The translations under genes were made by a program, and so were the position numbers. The notes under the pieces were generated by a model. It saw only the letters and a program-made list of their open reading frames with translations. It was not told the origin of the DNA and did no database searches. Shown here piece by piece: positions 44,122 through 52,436 of a stretch of DNA of 64,000 nucleotides. The stretch lies in the NCBI GenBank assembly GCA_034432555.1, contig DAOUBW010000048.1:248001-312000 (forward strand), given 5' to 3'. Origin of the DNA: CP2-2F sp034432555 (GTDB taxonomy: Bacteria; Chloroflexota; Anaerolineae; Aggregatilineales; UBA2796). Position 1 is the stretch's first letter. Every line of letters begins with the position of its first letter.

Positions 44122-47100
44122 ATGAACGCACAAACTTTGATTTTTACCGCCTTGCCCAATGGCATCGCGGCGGATAAATTGCGCCTTTCGGTTTATATTG
44201 CGGCGCGCCTGTGGACGCAAAATAGTGCGGTGCGGACGCTCTCGCTAGAGCAGTTTCCCGATTTTTGGGATTTTCCCGCCCAAGTGGAAAGCATGACTTT
44301 TACCGTCCAGTTCGAGAACGGTGCTACCTTCGGCAACCTGAAACGGGCAAATACAGATGCCTTGCGCGCTGATATGTGGCAAGTGCTGTTCAAGCAGCCG
44401 CCCTATGTGGAAGATTTTCCCACTGTTGCACCCTATCAGTTTGAGGCGGAATCGGTTGCCAACATGCCTGTTGAGCGGCTGCCGATCAGCGCACTAGGCG
44501 CTGTGCTGCGCCAAGCCTTCCAACAGGGCGGGCGGGCTGTCGATCACGACGCGGAAGGTGCGTTTGGTAAATTACAGGCGGCACTGGCTGCCGAAAGCAC
44601 GCCCGCCAAAGCTGATCTGGCAACACTCCTAGACTTTCATCAAGTGCTTGCCCTGCTTGGTAATTTCCCTGAACTGCTGCGCGCACTCGGCTTGGTTGTT
44701 GATCTGGAAGTGCCGCTGACTGCCGAGATTCCACGTGCAGCGGCTGCCCAAGAAGGCGTAAGTGTGCAGGTCTTGGCACATTGGACGCCAAAACTTGCCA
44801 ACACGCACCTCTACAGCCCGCGCACGCATTACATCCTGAGCGAGACACGCTTTATGGCGGCGCCGCGCCCTGAGTCTTATCTGCGAGAAGGGCTGTTCCG
44901 CCTTGACGACTCGGCGCGCTTTGCCGTGCAGCAGGTGGATGTGGTCGGTGCGGCACTGCACGCCCTGCACAGCAGCACGTTGCCGCCACTGCGGACGGTC
45001 GGTTTGGCAGTCCTTCAGCGCGATCTGCCCGAACAACTGCAAGCCCGCGCTCGCCATGCTGAGGCGCTTAACAGCGCCTTGCAGGCAGATAGCACACCAA
45101 AGGCTGCACTCTACGCTGAGGATTTGTTGCGCGGCTTTCGCCTTGATGTGTGGGATTCAGTTTCCAAGCGCTGGCACAGCACACATCAGCGGCGTAGTGC
45201 TTTCGATTTCATCGGCACCAGTGGCGCAAAAATCCGCGTGACCGATGAACAAATCAGTGAAGGCTTTGCCCAAGTCAGCCTGCGTGAGGCGGCAGATGGC
45301 AAAGGGCTGGTTGCCGATGAAATGCTGCTGGTCTGGGATGGCTGGAGTCTGAGCGCGCCGCGCCCAAGCAAGGCAACCGACACTGAATCTGACGCAACAC
45401 CTGGCGATTGGTTGACGCCCTTCGGCATAGAGGCGCATTTTAGCGCTGCGCCGCGCACCTTACCGCGCTTGCGCTTCGGCAGAAGCTATCGGCTGCGGCT
45501 GCGCGCTGTGGATTTAGCAGGCAACAGCGTTTTTATGCCCAACACTGCCGATTTTCAGCAGACACAGGCGGAATGCAGCGTCCCGATCACCTTTCAGCGC
45601 CACGAGCCGATTGCACCACCAATTGTGCTGCCGCGCAGCGTGCCTGCCTATGGCGAATCGTTGGAGACGTTAGTCGTCCGCAGTGGCGCGGGCAGCGATC
45701 ACGATACGGCACGCAGCGAACGCCATTTTGCGCCACCACCGCTTGATCCAATTTACGCTGAATGGTATGGCGCGTTCGACGGCAAACCATCCGAAGAAGT
45801 GCGAGCGCTACGCGGACGAACGCTCAAAGTGGTTGGCGAAAAACCTTCAGAGGCTGCTTTGTTGATGTCTGAAGTAGACTTCATGCCGTTCTATCAGCCC
45901 GATGCGCTTGGACGGAATGTCGCCCTCTACGGACTACGCCAAGAAGAAGGCTTCTGGCTAATGCCCGAACTGGATTTCACGCCGTTTTATCTGCCCGACG
46001 CGCTAGGGCGCGGCGTCGTTTTCTATGGCTTGCCCGGCCTGCCAGAAGGTGAGCCGTTCCGCGTGCCATTTGAAGGCAGCTATCCTGATTTGTTGCCGTT
46101 CCGCCTGCGCCTTGTCGCCATCGGCGCGCACGAGACTCCGCAGCCACCGCAGTACGGCGTGCGTATTCCGAACGCCTCCGCCCTGCTCACGGTGCAGCTT
46201 CGCCCTTCGGAAGTGCGGCAGGTGCGCTATGCCACCTATGCCGATGAAGCAGACCTTCAAGCGCACGGCTTGCGCGCTTGGCTGAACGAAACAGCCGATC
46301 CGACTCCGCTCCTAACACCATTCCGCAGCCTAACGCTCATCCATGCTGCTGCCCAGCCGCTTGCCGCGCCACACATCACAGCGCTGAGCGCAACGCGAAC
46401 CTATGGCGATACGGCAGTGCGCTTAAGCGGCACTGCTACGCTGCACGCTGCCAGCACAGGCAAGCTCGATCTGCTCGCCACATGGACTGACCCACACGAC
46501 GATCCTGCCCAGCCTTTCGATGCTGCCCAGCCGCACAGTGCGCTTTTTGGTGCGCTGCCCATCAGCACGGACAGCACCGATCAAGACTCGTTCAGCTTCA
46601 GCGATGTGTTACAGCACTTTGGCGATACCAAGTACCGCGAAGTGACCTATACGCCCATTGCTGCAACGAAATTCAACGCCTACTTTGATCCCGCGCTCTT
46701 TACGGAGGATGCCACGCTTGAAACGGTGCGCCCAACCGCCGAAGAACGCAAACACGGCGTTGGCGAGAAGCGCATCGCCATTCTGAACAGCGCCCGCCCA
46801 TTACCGCCGCAAATTGCTTACATCGTGCCGAGTTTTGGCTGGCAAGCTGCCAAGCATGTGCCAAACGCCGATGGCAGCGCACAGGTAGCCTTGATGCGAC
46901 AAGGCGGCAGCCTACGCATTTACCTGAAGCGCCCATGGTTCAGCAGCGGCGCGGGCGAGATGCTCGGCGTGGTCTTCCGCCGTGCGCCCTTTGCCGAAAC
47001 GCCCGCTGCTATGCGCGCCTATCTGACGCAGTGGGGCAGCGATCCGTTCTGGGAGGGCAGCGCACCTGTTGCGATGCCCAGTGCTGAGAACTTCTTGAAC

Positions 47101-47700
47101 GCTGCGCCGCATTTTGGTGTAACGTTGGCAGAAGTTGCCGATCAATCCAACCTGATCGGCGTCGCGCCTTATCCCGTCAGCTATGATGCAGAGCGCAGCC
47201 TGTGGTATGCCGATGTGATGCTGAACGTCGGCGCTGCCTACTTCCCATTTGTGCGTTTGGCGTTGGCGCGCTACCAACCGAACAGCATTGCAGACGCGTA
47301 CCTTTCGCCCGTCGTCCTGAGCGATTTTGCCCAACTGCCGCCGGATCGAACGTTGCAACTGACCTTCAACGCTGATAAGCAGCACATCGCCCTTGCCCTT
47401 GAAGGCATCAGCTACCGTCCAAACGCAGAGACGCCGCGCCGCCGCATCGAAGCACGCATCGAGCGTAAACGGACAGATATGACAGGCGATCTGGCGTGGG
47501 AACCAGCCGCTTTTGTGGCAGCCGAGACGGAACATACCGAGTCAGTGTGGCGCGGGGTGCTTACGCTCAGCGAGCCATACCGCGCCGATACCTTCCGCCT
47601 TGCCCTGACCGAATCTGAGCCGCTGCCCTACGACGCCACCAACGGCGAAGGGCTGATCGATGTAGGGCGTACTATCTCTGCCTACCTTTGGGCGTTTTAG
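44122..47700 (+). CDS. Large uncharacterised protein, second gene of the three-gene cluster (1192 aa)
   Basis: The ATG at 44122 has GGAGG 11 nt upstream. The protein is beta-rich, soluble, and has no signal peptide. The first 60 residues (TLIFTALPNGIAADKLRLSV, FPDFWDFPAQVE) look like a conserved N-terminal module. The middle contains GRSYRLRLRAVDLAGNS, typical of a Fn3- or Ig-like strand. Residues 582-645 are an internal duplication: MSEVDFMPFYQPDALGR (582) and MPELDFTPFYLPDALGR (614), repeated every 32 residues. I know no function. It lies 6 bp after the 931-aa gene and 43 bp before the PEP-utilising enzyme gene, so the three form a likely operon. Confidence 0.78.
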   Translation: MNAQTLIFTALPNGIAADKLRLSVYIAARLWTQNSAVRTLSLEQFPDFWDFPAQVESMTFTVQFENGATFGNLKRANTDALRADMWQVLFKQPPYVEDFPTVAPYQFEAESVANMPVERLPISALGAVLRQAFQQGGRAVDHDAEGAFGKLQAALAAESTPAKADLATLLDFHQVLALLGNFPELLRALGLVVDLEVPLTAEIPRAAAAQEGVSVQVLAHWTPKLANTHLYSPRTHYILSETRFMAAPRPESYLREGLFRLDDSARFAVQQVDVVGAALHALHSSTLPPLRTVGLAVLQRDLPEQLQARARHAEALNSALQADSTPKAALYAEDLLRGFRLDVWDSVSKRWHSTHQRRSAFDFIGTSGAKIRVTDEQISEGFAQVSLREAADGKGLVADEMLLVWDGWSLSAPRPSKATDTESDATPGDWLTPFGIEAHFSAAPRTLPRLRFGRSYRLRLRAVDLAGNSVFMPNTADFQQTQAECSVPITFQRHEPIAPPIVLPRSVPAYGESLETLVVRSGAGSDHDTARSERHFAPPPLDPIYAEWYGAFDGKPSEEVRALRGRTLKVVGEKPSEAALLMSEVDFMPFYQPDALGRNVALYGLRQEEGFWLMPELDFTPFYLPDALGRGVVFYGLPGLPEGEPFRVPFEGSYPDLLPFRLRLVAIGAHETPQPPQYGVRIPNASALLTVQLRPSEVRQVRYATYADEADLQAHGLRAWLNETADPTPLLTPFRSLTLIHAAAQPLAAPHITALSATRTYGDTAVRLSGTATLHAASTGKLDLLATWTDPHDDPAQPFDAAQPHSALFGALPISTDSTDQDSFSFSDVLQHFGDTKYREVTYTPIAATKFNAYFDPALFTEDATLETVRPTAEERKHGVGEKRIAILNSARPLPPQIAYIVPSFGWQAAKHVPNADGSAQVALMRQGGSLRIYLKRPWFSSGAGEMLGVVFRRAPFAETPAAMRAYLTQWGSDPFWEGSAPVAMPSAENFLNAAPHFGVTLAEVADQSNLIGVAPYPVSYDAERSLWYADVMLNVGAAYFPFVRLALARYQPNSIADAYLSPVVLSDFAQLPPDRTLQLTFNADKQHIALALEGISYRPNAETPRRRIEARIERKRTDMTGDLAWEPAAFVAAETEHTESVWRGVLTLSEPYRADTFRLALTESEPLPYDATNGEGLIDVGRTISAYLWAF
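45865..46056 (+). repeat. Tandem 96-bp coding duplication within the 1192-aa gene
   Basis: Two 32-codon units begin at 45865 and 45961. Both encode the pattern M.E.DF.PFY.PDALGR.V..YGL. The amino acid pattern is far better conserved than the flanks, suggesting a short structural module repeated in the protein. Confidence 0.75.
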
Positions 47701-47743
47701 TAGGTAGACGCACAATAATTAGCAAGAGGAGCAGCCGATTAGG

Positions 47744-50059
47744 ATGAGTGTGAGCTACTACGGCAAACTGACAGGCAAAAAAGAACGTCTGTGGCTGCCG
47801 CTTGGCTATGGCAACGCGGCAAAATATGGGATTGGCGCAAAAGCGGCACTGCTGGATGTGGCGCGACGCTATGGGCTGCCTGTGCCGCCTGGCATCGTGC
47901 TGGTGGACGAGGCGTGGCGGCGTGCGCTTGGCAGCGGTTTGGTCCGCCTTAGCGATAGCGGCACGGTCAGCGCGCCCGATCCATCCCGCCTGATCTTCTC
48001 CATCGGCTTCCCAAATTTTGAGTGGGAACTGCCGGGTCCGTTTGCGGTGCGCTCTGCTTTTTCGGCAGAGGATGGCGCGACTGAGAGCATGGCAGGCTAT
48101 TTCACCTCTCGGCTGCATGTAGATGCCCGCGACCCTGCTCAGCTTGCTGAGGCGCTGTGCGCCGTCTGGGAATCGGCGGAGCGCTACGCGGAAAAGCACG
48201 GCGAACTGCGCCGTGATGTGCTGCTGCTGCGAATGGTGAACGCCACACATAGTGGCGTTGCCTTCACCGAACACGCGCACGCCGATGATCTGGTCAACTT
48301 CACTGAAGGCTTGGCGGACAAGCTGGTGAGTGGTGCCGTGGAAGGCGAATCGCTCAGTTTGCCCAAACTGCGGCACGGTGAAAAGCCTGACAGCCATCTG
48401 CCAGCTTGGGCAGCGCGTTTACAGGTGCTGCTGCGCGATGTGCGGCGCATCTTTAGCCACAAGGGCAGCGGGCGCGATTGGGATATTGAATGGGCAGACG
48501 ACGGCACGACCTGCTGGCTGATCCAGATTCGCCCAATTACGCGCCCAACGCGCCGTAACGAGGCGTTTACCATCGCCAACCACAAAGAGATTTTGCCGCC
48601 GCTGCCCTCCATCTTCATGACCAGCCTTGTTGCCGCTTGCGCGGATCGCCTCTTTGCCTACTACCGCCGCTTTGACCGCGACTTGCCCGAAAACCGCCCG
48701 TTTATCGAGGTCTTTAATGGACGCCCGTACATCAACCTCTCGCTGATGGTCGAGATGATGCGGACGTTCGGTTTGCCTTCCAAACTGGTGACCGATTCCA
48801 TCGGTGGTGAGACGGAGGGCGATTATCCCGCCAACCTGCGCCAAATGCTGCGGAAGATCATCCCGCTGCTGCGCTTAGGCATGGCGCAGCTTTTCGCGGT
48901 GCGCGCTGCCCGCCGCACATGGCAGACCATGCTTAAGCAGAGCGCCCAGCCGTTGGATACCTTTGAACAGACACTTCGTGTCGCGCAAGATATCTACACG
49001 CGGCTGGTCACAGGCATGTTCTCGCTGACGGCAGCCATCAGCCTGCCCATGCTGATCATGCGGCGGCTAGGCGTCTTGGCAGAACACAGTGCGCGCAGCC
49101 GCAGCATCGCTACCGAACTCTACACTGATCTAGTGCCGCTGCGCGAAAGGGCAGCGCAAAATAGTGCTGTACGTGAGGCGCTCCAGCGCGGTGAGCTGCC
49201 CGACGATGATCAGTTTCGCACGGCGTGGCAGGCATACATCGCTAAGCACGGGCAGCGCGGCATCTACGAGAGCGATCTTTCGCGCCCGCGCTTTCACGAG
49301 CAGCCTGCGCCGCTGTTCAGCATGATCCTTGCGCCGCCGACACGCGCCCAACCGCCGCGCCGCAGCGTGAAGGGCATTCTGACGCTGCCGCTGGCGTGGC
49401 AGGCAAACCGCACAGTGCGCGCCCGCGAACTGCTGCGCTACCACACTATGACTGCCTTTGATAGGCTGCGCGCCACCTTGCTGCACCTTGCTGAGACTGC
49501 CGCCGAACGCGGACAACTGCCCAACGGCGAGTCGATCTGGGAACTGACTATTGAGGAAGTTGTGCAGCTTGATCAGGGCTGGCAACCTGACACAGTCTTT
49601 TTTGCCGAACGCATTGCCGAGATCGCACGCCTAAAAATGCTGCCCGTCCCGGACTTACTGCACCGCTTCGACGATCTGGAGCGCGATCTGCCGCCTGAGG
49701 CGCGGACGCCGCACTTGCGCGGCATCAGCCTAACGGCGGGCGAAGTTTCTGGGCGGGCGTGGGTGCTGCAAGAGCCTGCTCAGGCGCTGCCACCGCTTGA
49801 GTCACCAGTGATCCTTGTGGCGCGCTCAGTGGACGCGGGCTGGATTCCGACGTTTGCCCATGTGCAAGGCGTGGTGGTGGAAACCGGCGGCGATCTCTCG
49901 CACGGTTCGATCATCTTGCGCGAGATCGGGCTGCCTGCCGTGACCAACGTCCGTGCTGCCACACGGCACATCCAAACAGGCGACTGGCTGCACCTGAGAG
50001 CGGATCGCGGGTTGGTGGCGCTCGAATCGGCACAGCCGACAGCCGACGAGCAAAGCTGA
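47744..50059 (+). CDS. PEP-utilising phosphotransferase, rifampicin phosphotransferase-like architecture
   Basis: This 771-residue enzyme starts with an ATP-grasp (PPDK_N) domain: GIGAKAALLDVARRYGLPVP, AVRSAFSAEDGATESMAGY, SGVAFTEHA and the IEWADDGTTCWLIQIRPIT segment. It ends with a swivelling phosphohistidine domain, VETGGDLSHGSIILREIGLP, in which His720 is the expected phospho-acceptor. Between them is a helical domain of about 400 residues, and the C-terminal PEP/pyruvate TIM barrel of true PEP synthases is absent. That order matches rifampicin phosphotransferases and related enzymes, in which the phosphate goes to a small molecule. The start has GAGGAG 12 nt upstream. It lies 43 bp after the 1192-aa gene. 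Confidence 0.9.
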   Translation: MSVSYYGKLTGKKERLWLPLGYGNAAKYGIGAKAALLDVARRYGLPVPPGIVLVDEAWRRALGSGLVRLSDSGTVSAPDPSRLIFSIGFPNFEWELPGPFAVRSAFSAEDGATESMAGYFTSRLHVDARDPAQLAEALCAVWESAERYAEKHGELRRDVLLLRMVNATHSGVAFTEHAHADDLVNFTEGLADKLVSGAVEGESLSLPKLRHGEKPDSHLPAWAARLQVLLRDVRRIFSHKGSGRDWDIEWADDGTTCWLIQIRPITRPTRRNEAFTIANHKEILPPLPSIFMTSLVAACADRLFAYYRRFDRDLPENRPFIEVFNGRPYINLSLMVEMMRTFGLPSKLVTDSIGGETEGDYPANLRQMLRKIIPLLRLGMAQLFAVRAARRTWQTMLKQSAQPLDTFEQTLRVAQDIYTRLVTGMFSLTAAISLPMLIMRRLGVLAEHSARSRSIATELYTDLVPLRERAAQNSAVREALQRGELPDDDQFRTAWQAYIAKHGQRGIYESDLSRPRFHEQPAPLFSMILAPPTRAQPPRRSVKGILTLPLAWQANRTVRARELLRYHTMTAFDRLRATLLHLAETAAERGQLPNGESIWELTIEEVVQLDQGWQPDTVFFAERIAEIARLKMLPVPDLLHRFDDLERDLPPEARTPHLRGISLTAGEVSGRAWVLQEPAQALPPLESPVILVARSVDAGWIPTFAHVQGVVVETGGDLSHGSIILREIGLPAVTNVRAATRHIQTGDWLHLRADRGLVALESAQPTADEQS

Positions 50060-50117
50060 ACGGGCAAAAGTTAGTTTGTGAATCTGCACAAACTGATTAT
50101 CAGATTCTTTAGAAGTC

Positions 50118-50171
50118 GTTTTAAAAAACAATAAAGGGTAAGTTTGAGAGGGAAGCCCTCTCGAAATCACC
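50118..50171 (+). repeat. Dispersed 54-bp element, copy B
   Basis: It matches 21979-22031 read on the minus strand. It contains a perfect GAGAGGG/CCCTCTC hairpin (50146-50152 with 50156-50162). It lies 59 bp past the PEP-utilising enzyme stop, on the coding strand. Confidence 0.75.
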
Positions 50172-50373
50172 ATATTGGGGCGTGCATAGCGCTACCTAAA
50201 GGCAAAAACGCCATAGCGTGCTGCTCAAGTTTGGAAATATCCTCTTATTTGTAAGGTCAAACAAACCACTCTCACAGCTATTTTATTTACAAAATTCACA
50301 ACGCCTGCGCCATTTATAGGCACAGATAGATAGTTTAGTTACAGATTCTTTACAATTTTTCATAAACAATTGC

Positions 50374-50403
50374 TTGACACACGCTAACATTGCGTCGCAT
50401 AAT
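50374..50403 (+). promoter_or_regulatory. Sigma-70 promoter for the 50450 gene
   Basis: TTGACA (50374-50379) and CATAAT (50398-50403) are separated by 18 bp, giving a start near 50410 and a leader of about 40 nt. This rules out an in-frame start at 50390. Confidence 0.72.
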
Positions 50404-50449
50404 AAGTAATGCGTTTAGGCGATTAGCGCCGTATCAGGGGGAATTTTTC

Positions 50450-51061
50450 ATGAAGAACCTTAAGCGTAGTTTGTCAATGTTAGTTGTTTTTGCTTTCATC
50501 CTGACTTTTGCGGGTGCGATGGATGTCAAGCCTGCTGCCGCCGCCGCGCAGGCGAATTTCAGCGTCACCTGCTCCACTGTCATCTTACGCATCACAGGAG
50601 CCCCGGCTGGCGCACGCTATGATCTGTTTGTCTCCATTGTCGAGACGGGCTTCATTCAGTTGTTGCCGTCCCAGCCGGTGGATGCCAACGGCAACCTGAC
50701 GCTCTCCATCAACTTCCCACAGGTGGAGGATGGCACGCTCATCTATGCCGATACATGGCAATTCAATCCGCTCATTGCTGTCTTCGCTAAGATCTCCAAG
50801 AATTGCGGCTTTGAAGGCTTCCCTGTGCCGTCGGGCTTCGCGTTGGCAGAGATCACCTGCGATGTGACCGTCTTCCAAGTGCCCAACCCCGACTTCCCAA
50901 CTTCGGCAAAGCTGAAGAACGGGCAGACGTGGTTTGCCAATCCCAAGTCTGTGCCAGCCCAGATCAGCACATTCTACAACGAATGGACAGAGGTGCATGT
51001 GGCAGGTCCGCGCACGGGCTATATCCCAACAGTCTGCGTGAAGTTCATCACCGGACGCTAA
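50450..51061 (+). CDS. Secreted small protein with SH3-like C-terminus
   Basis: The ATG at 50450 has a GGGGG ribosome site 8 nt upstream. The signal peptide (LSMLVVFAFILTFAGA) ends before a DVKPAAAAA spacer; total 203 aa. The mature N-terminal half is beta-rich (FSVTCSTVILRITGAPAGARY, resembling an Ig-like or C2-like sandwich). The C-terminal 60 residues look SH3b-like (TSAKLKNGQTWFANPKSVP, YIPTVCVKFI). Cys residues occur at positions suggesting one or two disulfides. The function is unknown; it may bind cell-wall material. It has its own strong promoter and terminator, so it is monocistronic. Confidence 0.82.
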   Translation: MKNLKRSLSMLVVFAFILTFAGAMDVKPAAAAAQANFSVTCSTVILRITGAPAGARYDLFVSIVETGFIQLLPSQPVDANGNLTLSINFPQVEDGTLIYADTWQFNPLIAVFAKISKNCGFEGFPVPSGFALAEITCDVTVFQVPNPDFPTSAKLKNGQTWFANPKSVPAQISTFYNEWTEVHVAGPRTGYIPTVCVKFITGR

Positions 51062-51085
51062 TGCGCTAGGTCAAAACGCTCACAT

Positions 51086-51124
51086 AATGCGGGCGGCTCT
51101 TTGCAGAGGCGCCCGCATTGTTTT
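51086..51124 (+). terminator. Intrinsic terminator of the 50450 gene
   Basis: AATGCGGGCG (51086-51095) pairs exactly with CGCCCGCATT (51110-51119), followed by GTTTT. It ends the plus-strand 50450 transcript; it also lies 6 bp from the convergent cysteine synthase stop at 51130. Confidence 0.8.
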
Positions 51125-51129
51125 ACCCA

Positions 51130-52074
51130 CTAGCGCCACGGCGCGTGCGAGAGATATTTGTAGGCAGAATCGGGGAAGATGGTGACGATCACGCCTGATT
51201 CTTCGCGGGCAGCCAATTCCTCTGCTATTTGCAGCGCGCCAACGACAGCCGCCGCGGCACTGATGCCCACCAACACACCTTCTTCTTTTGCCAAGCGGCG
51301 CGCCATCCCATAGGTTTCATCGGTGCTGATGCCAAGCTGCCGATCTGCGATGGCTGGCTCGTAAATGCCCGGCTGGATGGCGGTCTCCATGTGTTTTAAG
51401 CCTTCCAGCCCGTGAAAAGGCGAGTCAGGCTGCACGGCGATGACCTGCACCGCTTGGTTGAAATCTTTCAGGCGGCGGCTCGTCCCCATAAAGGTGCCTG
51501 TTGTGCCTAGCCCGGCGATGAAGTGCGTGACGCTGCCGCCGGTCTGCTCCCAAATTTCGACGCCGGTGCTGTGGTAGTGTGCCTGCCAATTGGCGGGATT
51601 GTTGTACTGATCGCCGTAAAAGTAACGGTCAGGCTCACGGGCAACCAACTCGCGTACAGCACGGATGGCACCATCAGAGCCTTCCAGCGGATCGGTCAGC
51701 ACCAGCTCTGCGCCGTAAGCGTTCAGGATGGCAAGGCGCTCTGGGCTGGCGTTGGCGGGTACAAAGAGCTTCACATGAATGCCGCGCAGCGCGCCCAGCA
51801 TGGCATAGGCGATGCCGGTGTTGCCGCTGGTGCTGTCTACCAACGTCATGCCACGCCGCAGCTTGCCTTCATGCTCTGCGGTGCGGATGATGTTTAAGGC
51901 GGCACGATCTTTCACACTGCCGCCCGGATTCGTCCATTCTGCTTTAGCATAAATGCCGATGTTTTGTGGCAAGTGTGCCGTAATGTGCCGCAAGTGCAGC
52001 AGTGGTGTATTGCCAATCAACGACTCAAGGTTGGTGGTGTGTGTGCCAATCTGTGGAAATGCCTGCACAGCCAT
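51130..52074 (-). CDS. PLP-dependent cysteine synthase (CysK/CysM family)
   Basis: The ATG at 52074 has GGAGAGGG 7 nt upstream; the product is 314 aa. Cysteine synthases condense O-acetylserine (or O-phosphoserine) with sulfide. The PLP lysine is K55 in NPGGSVKDRAAL. The pyrimidine and phosphate-binding loops are TSGNTGIAYA and GLGTTGTFMG, and the C-terminal PDSAYKYLS matches the family. It is a CysK/CysM-type enzyme; the exact acceptor cannot be fixed by eye, and CysM-type or O-phosphoserine-type remains open. It lies behind an unusually long (about 327-nt) leader, described separately. Confidence 0.94.
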   Translation of the reverse strand: MAVQAFPQIGTHTTNLESLIGNTPLLHLRHITAHLPQNIGIYAKAEWTNPGGSVKDRAALNIIRTAEHEGKLRRGMTLVDSTSGNTGIAYAMLGALRGIHVKLFVPANASPERLAILNAYGAELVLTDPLEGSDGAIRAVRELVAREPDRYFYGDQYNNPANWQAHYHSTGVEIWEQTGGSVTHFIAGLGTTGTFMGTSRRLKDFNQAVQVIAVQPDSPFHGLEGLKHMETAIQPGIYEPAIADRQLGISTDETYGMARRLAKEEGVLVGISAAAAVVGALQIAEELAAREESGVIVTIFPDSAYKYLSHAPWR

Positions 52075-52130
52075 TCGGAATCCCTCTCCGTCTTTTCTCA
52101 TCTTTTGTGTGTGCGTCGGACAAACAAAAA

Positions 52131-52253
52131 GCGCACACCAAGCCCATAGACATAAAAAAACACCGCACGTCCTTTAGGAATGCTAAATAAGCTGCCCGCC
52201 TGCGGGCGCTTATTCAGGGACGTTCGGCGCTTCAAATGTCGGTCGGTGTGCGC
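52131..52253 (-). promoter_or_regulatory. Alternative stem pairing in the cysteine synthase leader
   Basis: On the minus strand GCGCACACC (complement of 52245-52253) is exactly complementary to GGTGTGCGC (complement of 52131-52139), which is followed by TTTTTG (complement of 52125-52130). This pairing overlaps the ACACCG arm of the terminator stem (complement of 52244-52249), so the two cannot form together. A further CGCACACA (about 52109-52116) could pair with GTGTGCG. Together they look like a set of exclusive structures. Confidence 0.5.
52154..52249 (-). terminator. Multi-stem intrinsic terminator in the cysteine synthase leader
   Basis: Reading the minus strand, ACACCG (52244-52249) pairs with CGGTGT (52160-52165), ACGTCC (52218-52223) with GGACGT (52167-52172), AATAAGC (52208-52214) with GCTTATT (52186-52192), and GCCCGC (52202-52207) with GCGGGC (52194-52199). 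The stack is followed by seven U residues (52154-52160), the last overlapping the final pair. All coordinates are plus-strand; the transcript reads right to left. Confidence 0.8.
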
Positions 52254-52401
52254 TGCCTAGCGTAAATGGCTAGGGAAAACGCTCAGTTCAGCGTGCCTTG
52301 AAGCAAAGCCTTACGCCCCTGCTTCAGACACAAGCAAGCCTGCTGAATCATGTCGGTATCAATCTTTCACTTGCTATGGCAAGGATTAGAGAGATGCTGA
52401 T
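52154..52401 (-). ncRNA. Candidate structured leader RNA or small RNA upstream of cysteine synthase
   Basis: The predicted transcript starts near 52401 and reaches the terminator at 52154, about 248 nt. Besides the terminator stack it has a GAAGCA/TGCTTC stem (complements of 52320-52325 and 52300-52305), a CGCT/AGCG hairpin (52280-52293) and a perfect CCTAGC/GCTAGG hairpin with 7-nt loop (52256-52274). It lies 80 nt upstream of the cysteine synthase ATG, so it can be a cis-acting attenuator or riboswitch, or a stand-alone small RNA. I looked for T-box (AGGGTGGNACCGCG), SAM-I and cobalamin signatures and did not see them, so no known class is assigned. Confidence 0.55.
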
Positions 52402-52407
52402 GAGCAA

Positions 52408-52436
52408 ATCTTACACAAGTTCAGTGGGAATGTCAA
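52408..52436 (-). promoter_or_regulatory. Promoter of the cysteine synthase leader
   Basis: On the minus strand a consensus TTGACA (complement of 52431-52436) and TAAGAT (complement of 52408-52413) are separated by exactly 17 bp. Transcription should start near 52401. Confidence 0.72.

Larger units (their letters stand above)
50060..50449. other. AT-rich intergenic region with dispersed repeat and promoter
   Basis: This 390-bp stretch is noticeably richer in A/T than the genes around it. It contains copy B of the 53-54 bp element (50118-50171), several T-rich runs and the promoter of the 50450 gene (50374-50403). I see no open reading frame worth calling. Confidence 0.6.

Noticed and set aside
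41320..50059. Contractile injection system or prophage origin for the three-gene cluster
   Set aside because: No sheath, baseplate, tail-tube, terminase or capsid homologue was recognised, and the two large proteins lack any tail-fibre motif I know.
52154..52401. Known riboswitch classes (T-box, SAM-I, cobalamin) for the cysteine synthase leader
   Set aside because: The AGGGTGGNACCGCG motif and the usual conserved cores were not found by eye; a covariance search would be needed to rule out diverged forms.
52154..52401. 6S RNA, tmRNA or RNase P RNA for the same stretch
   Set aside because: The ends do not pair as in tmRNA, and the conserved RNase P and 6S elements were not seen.
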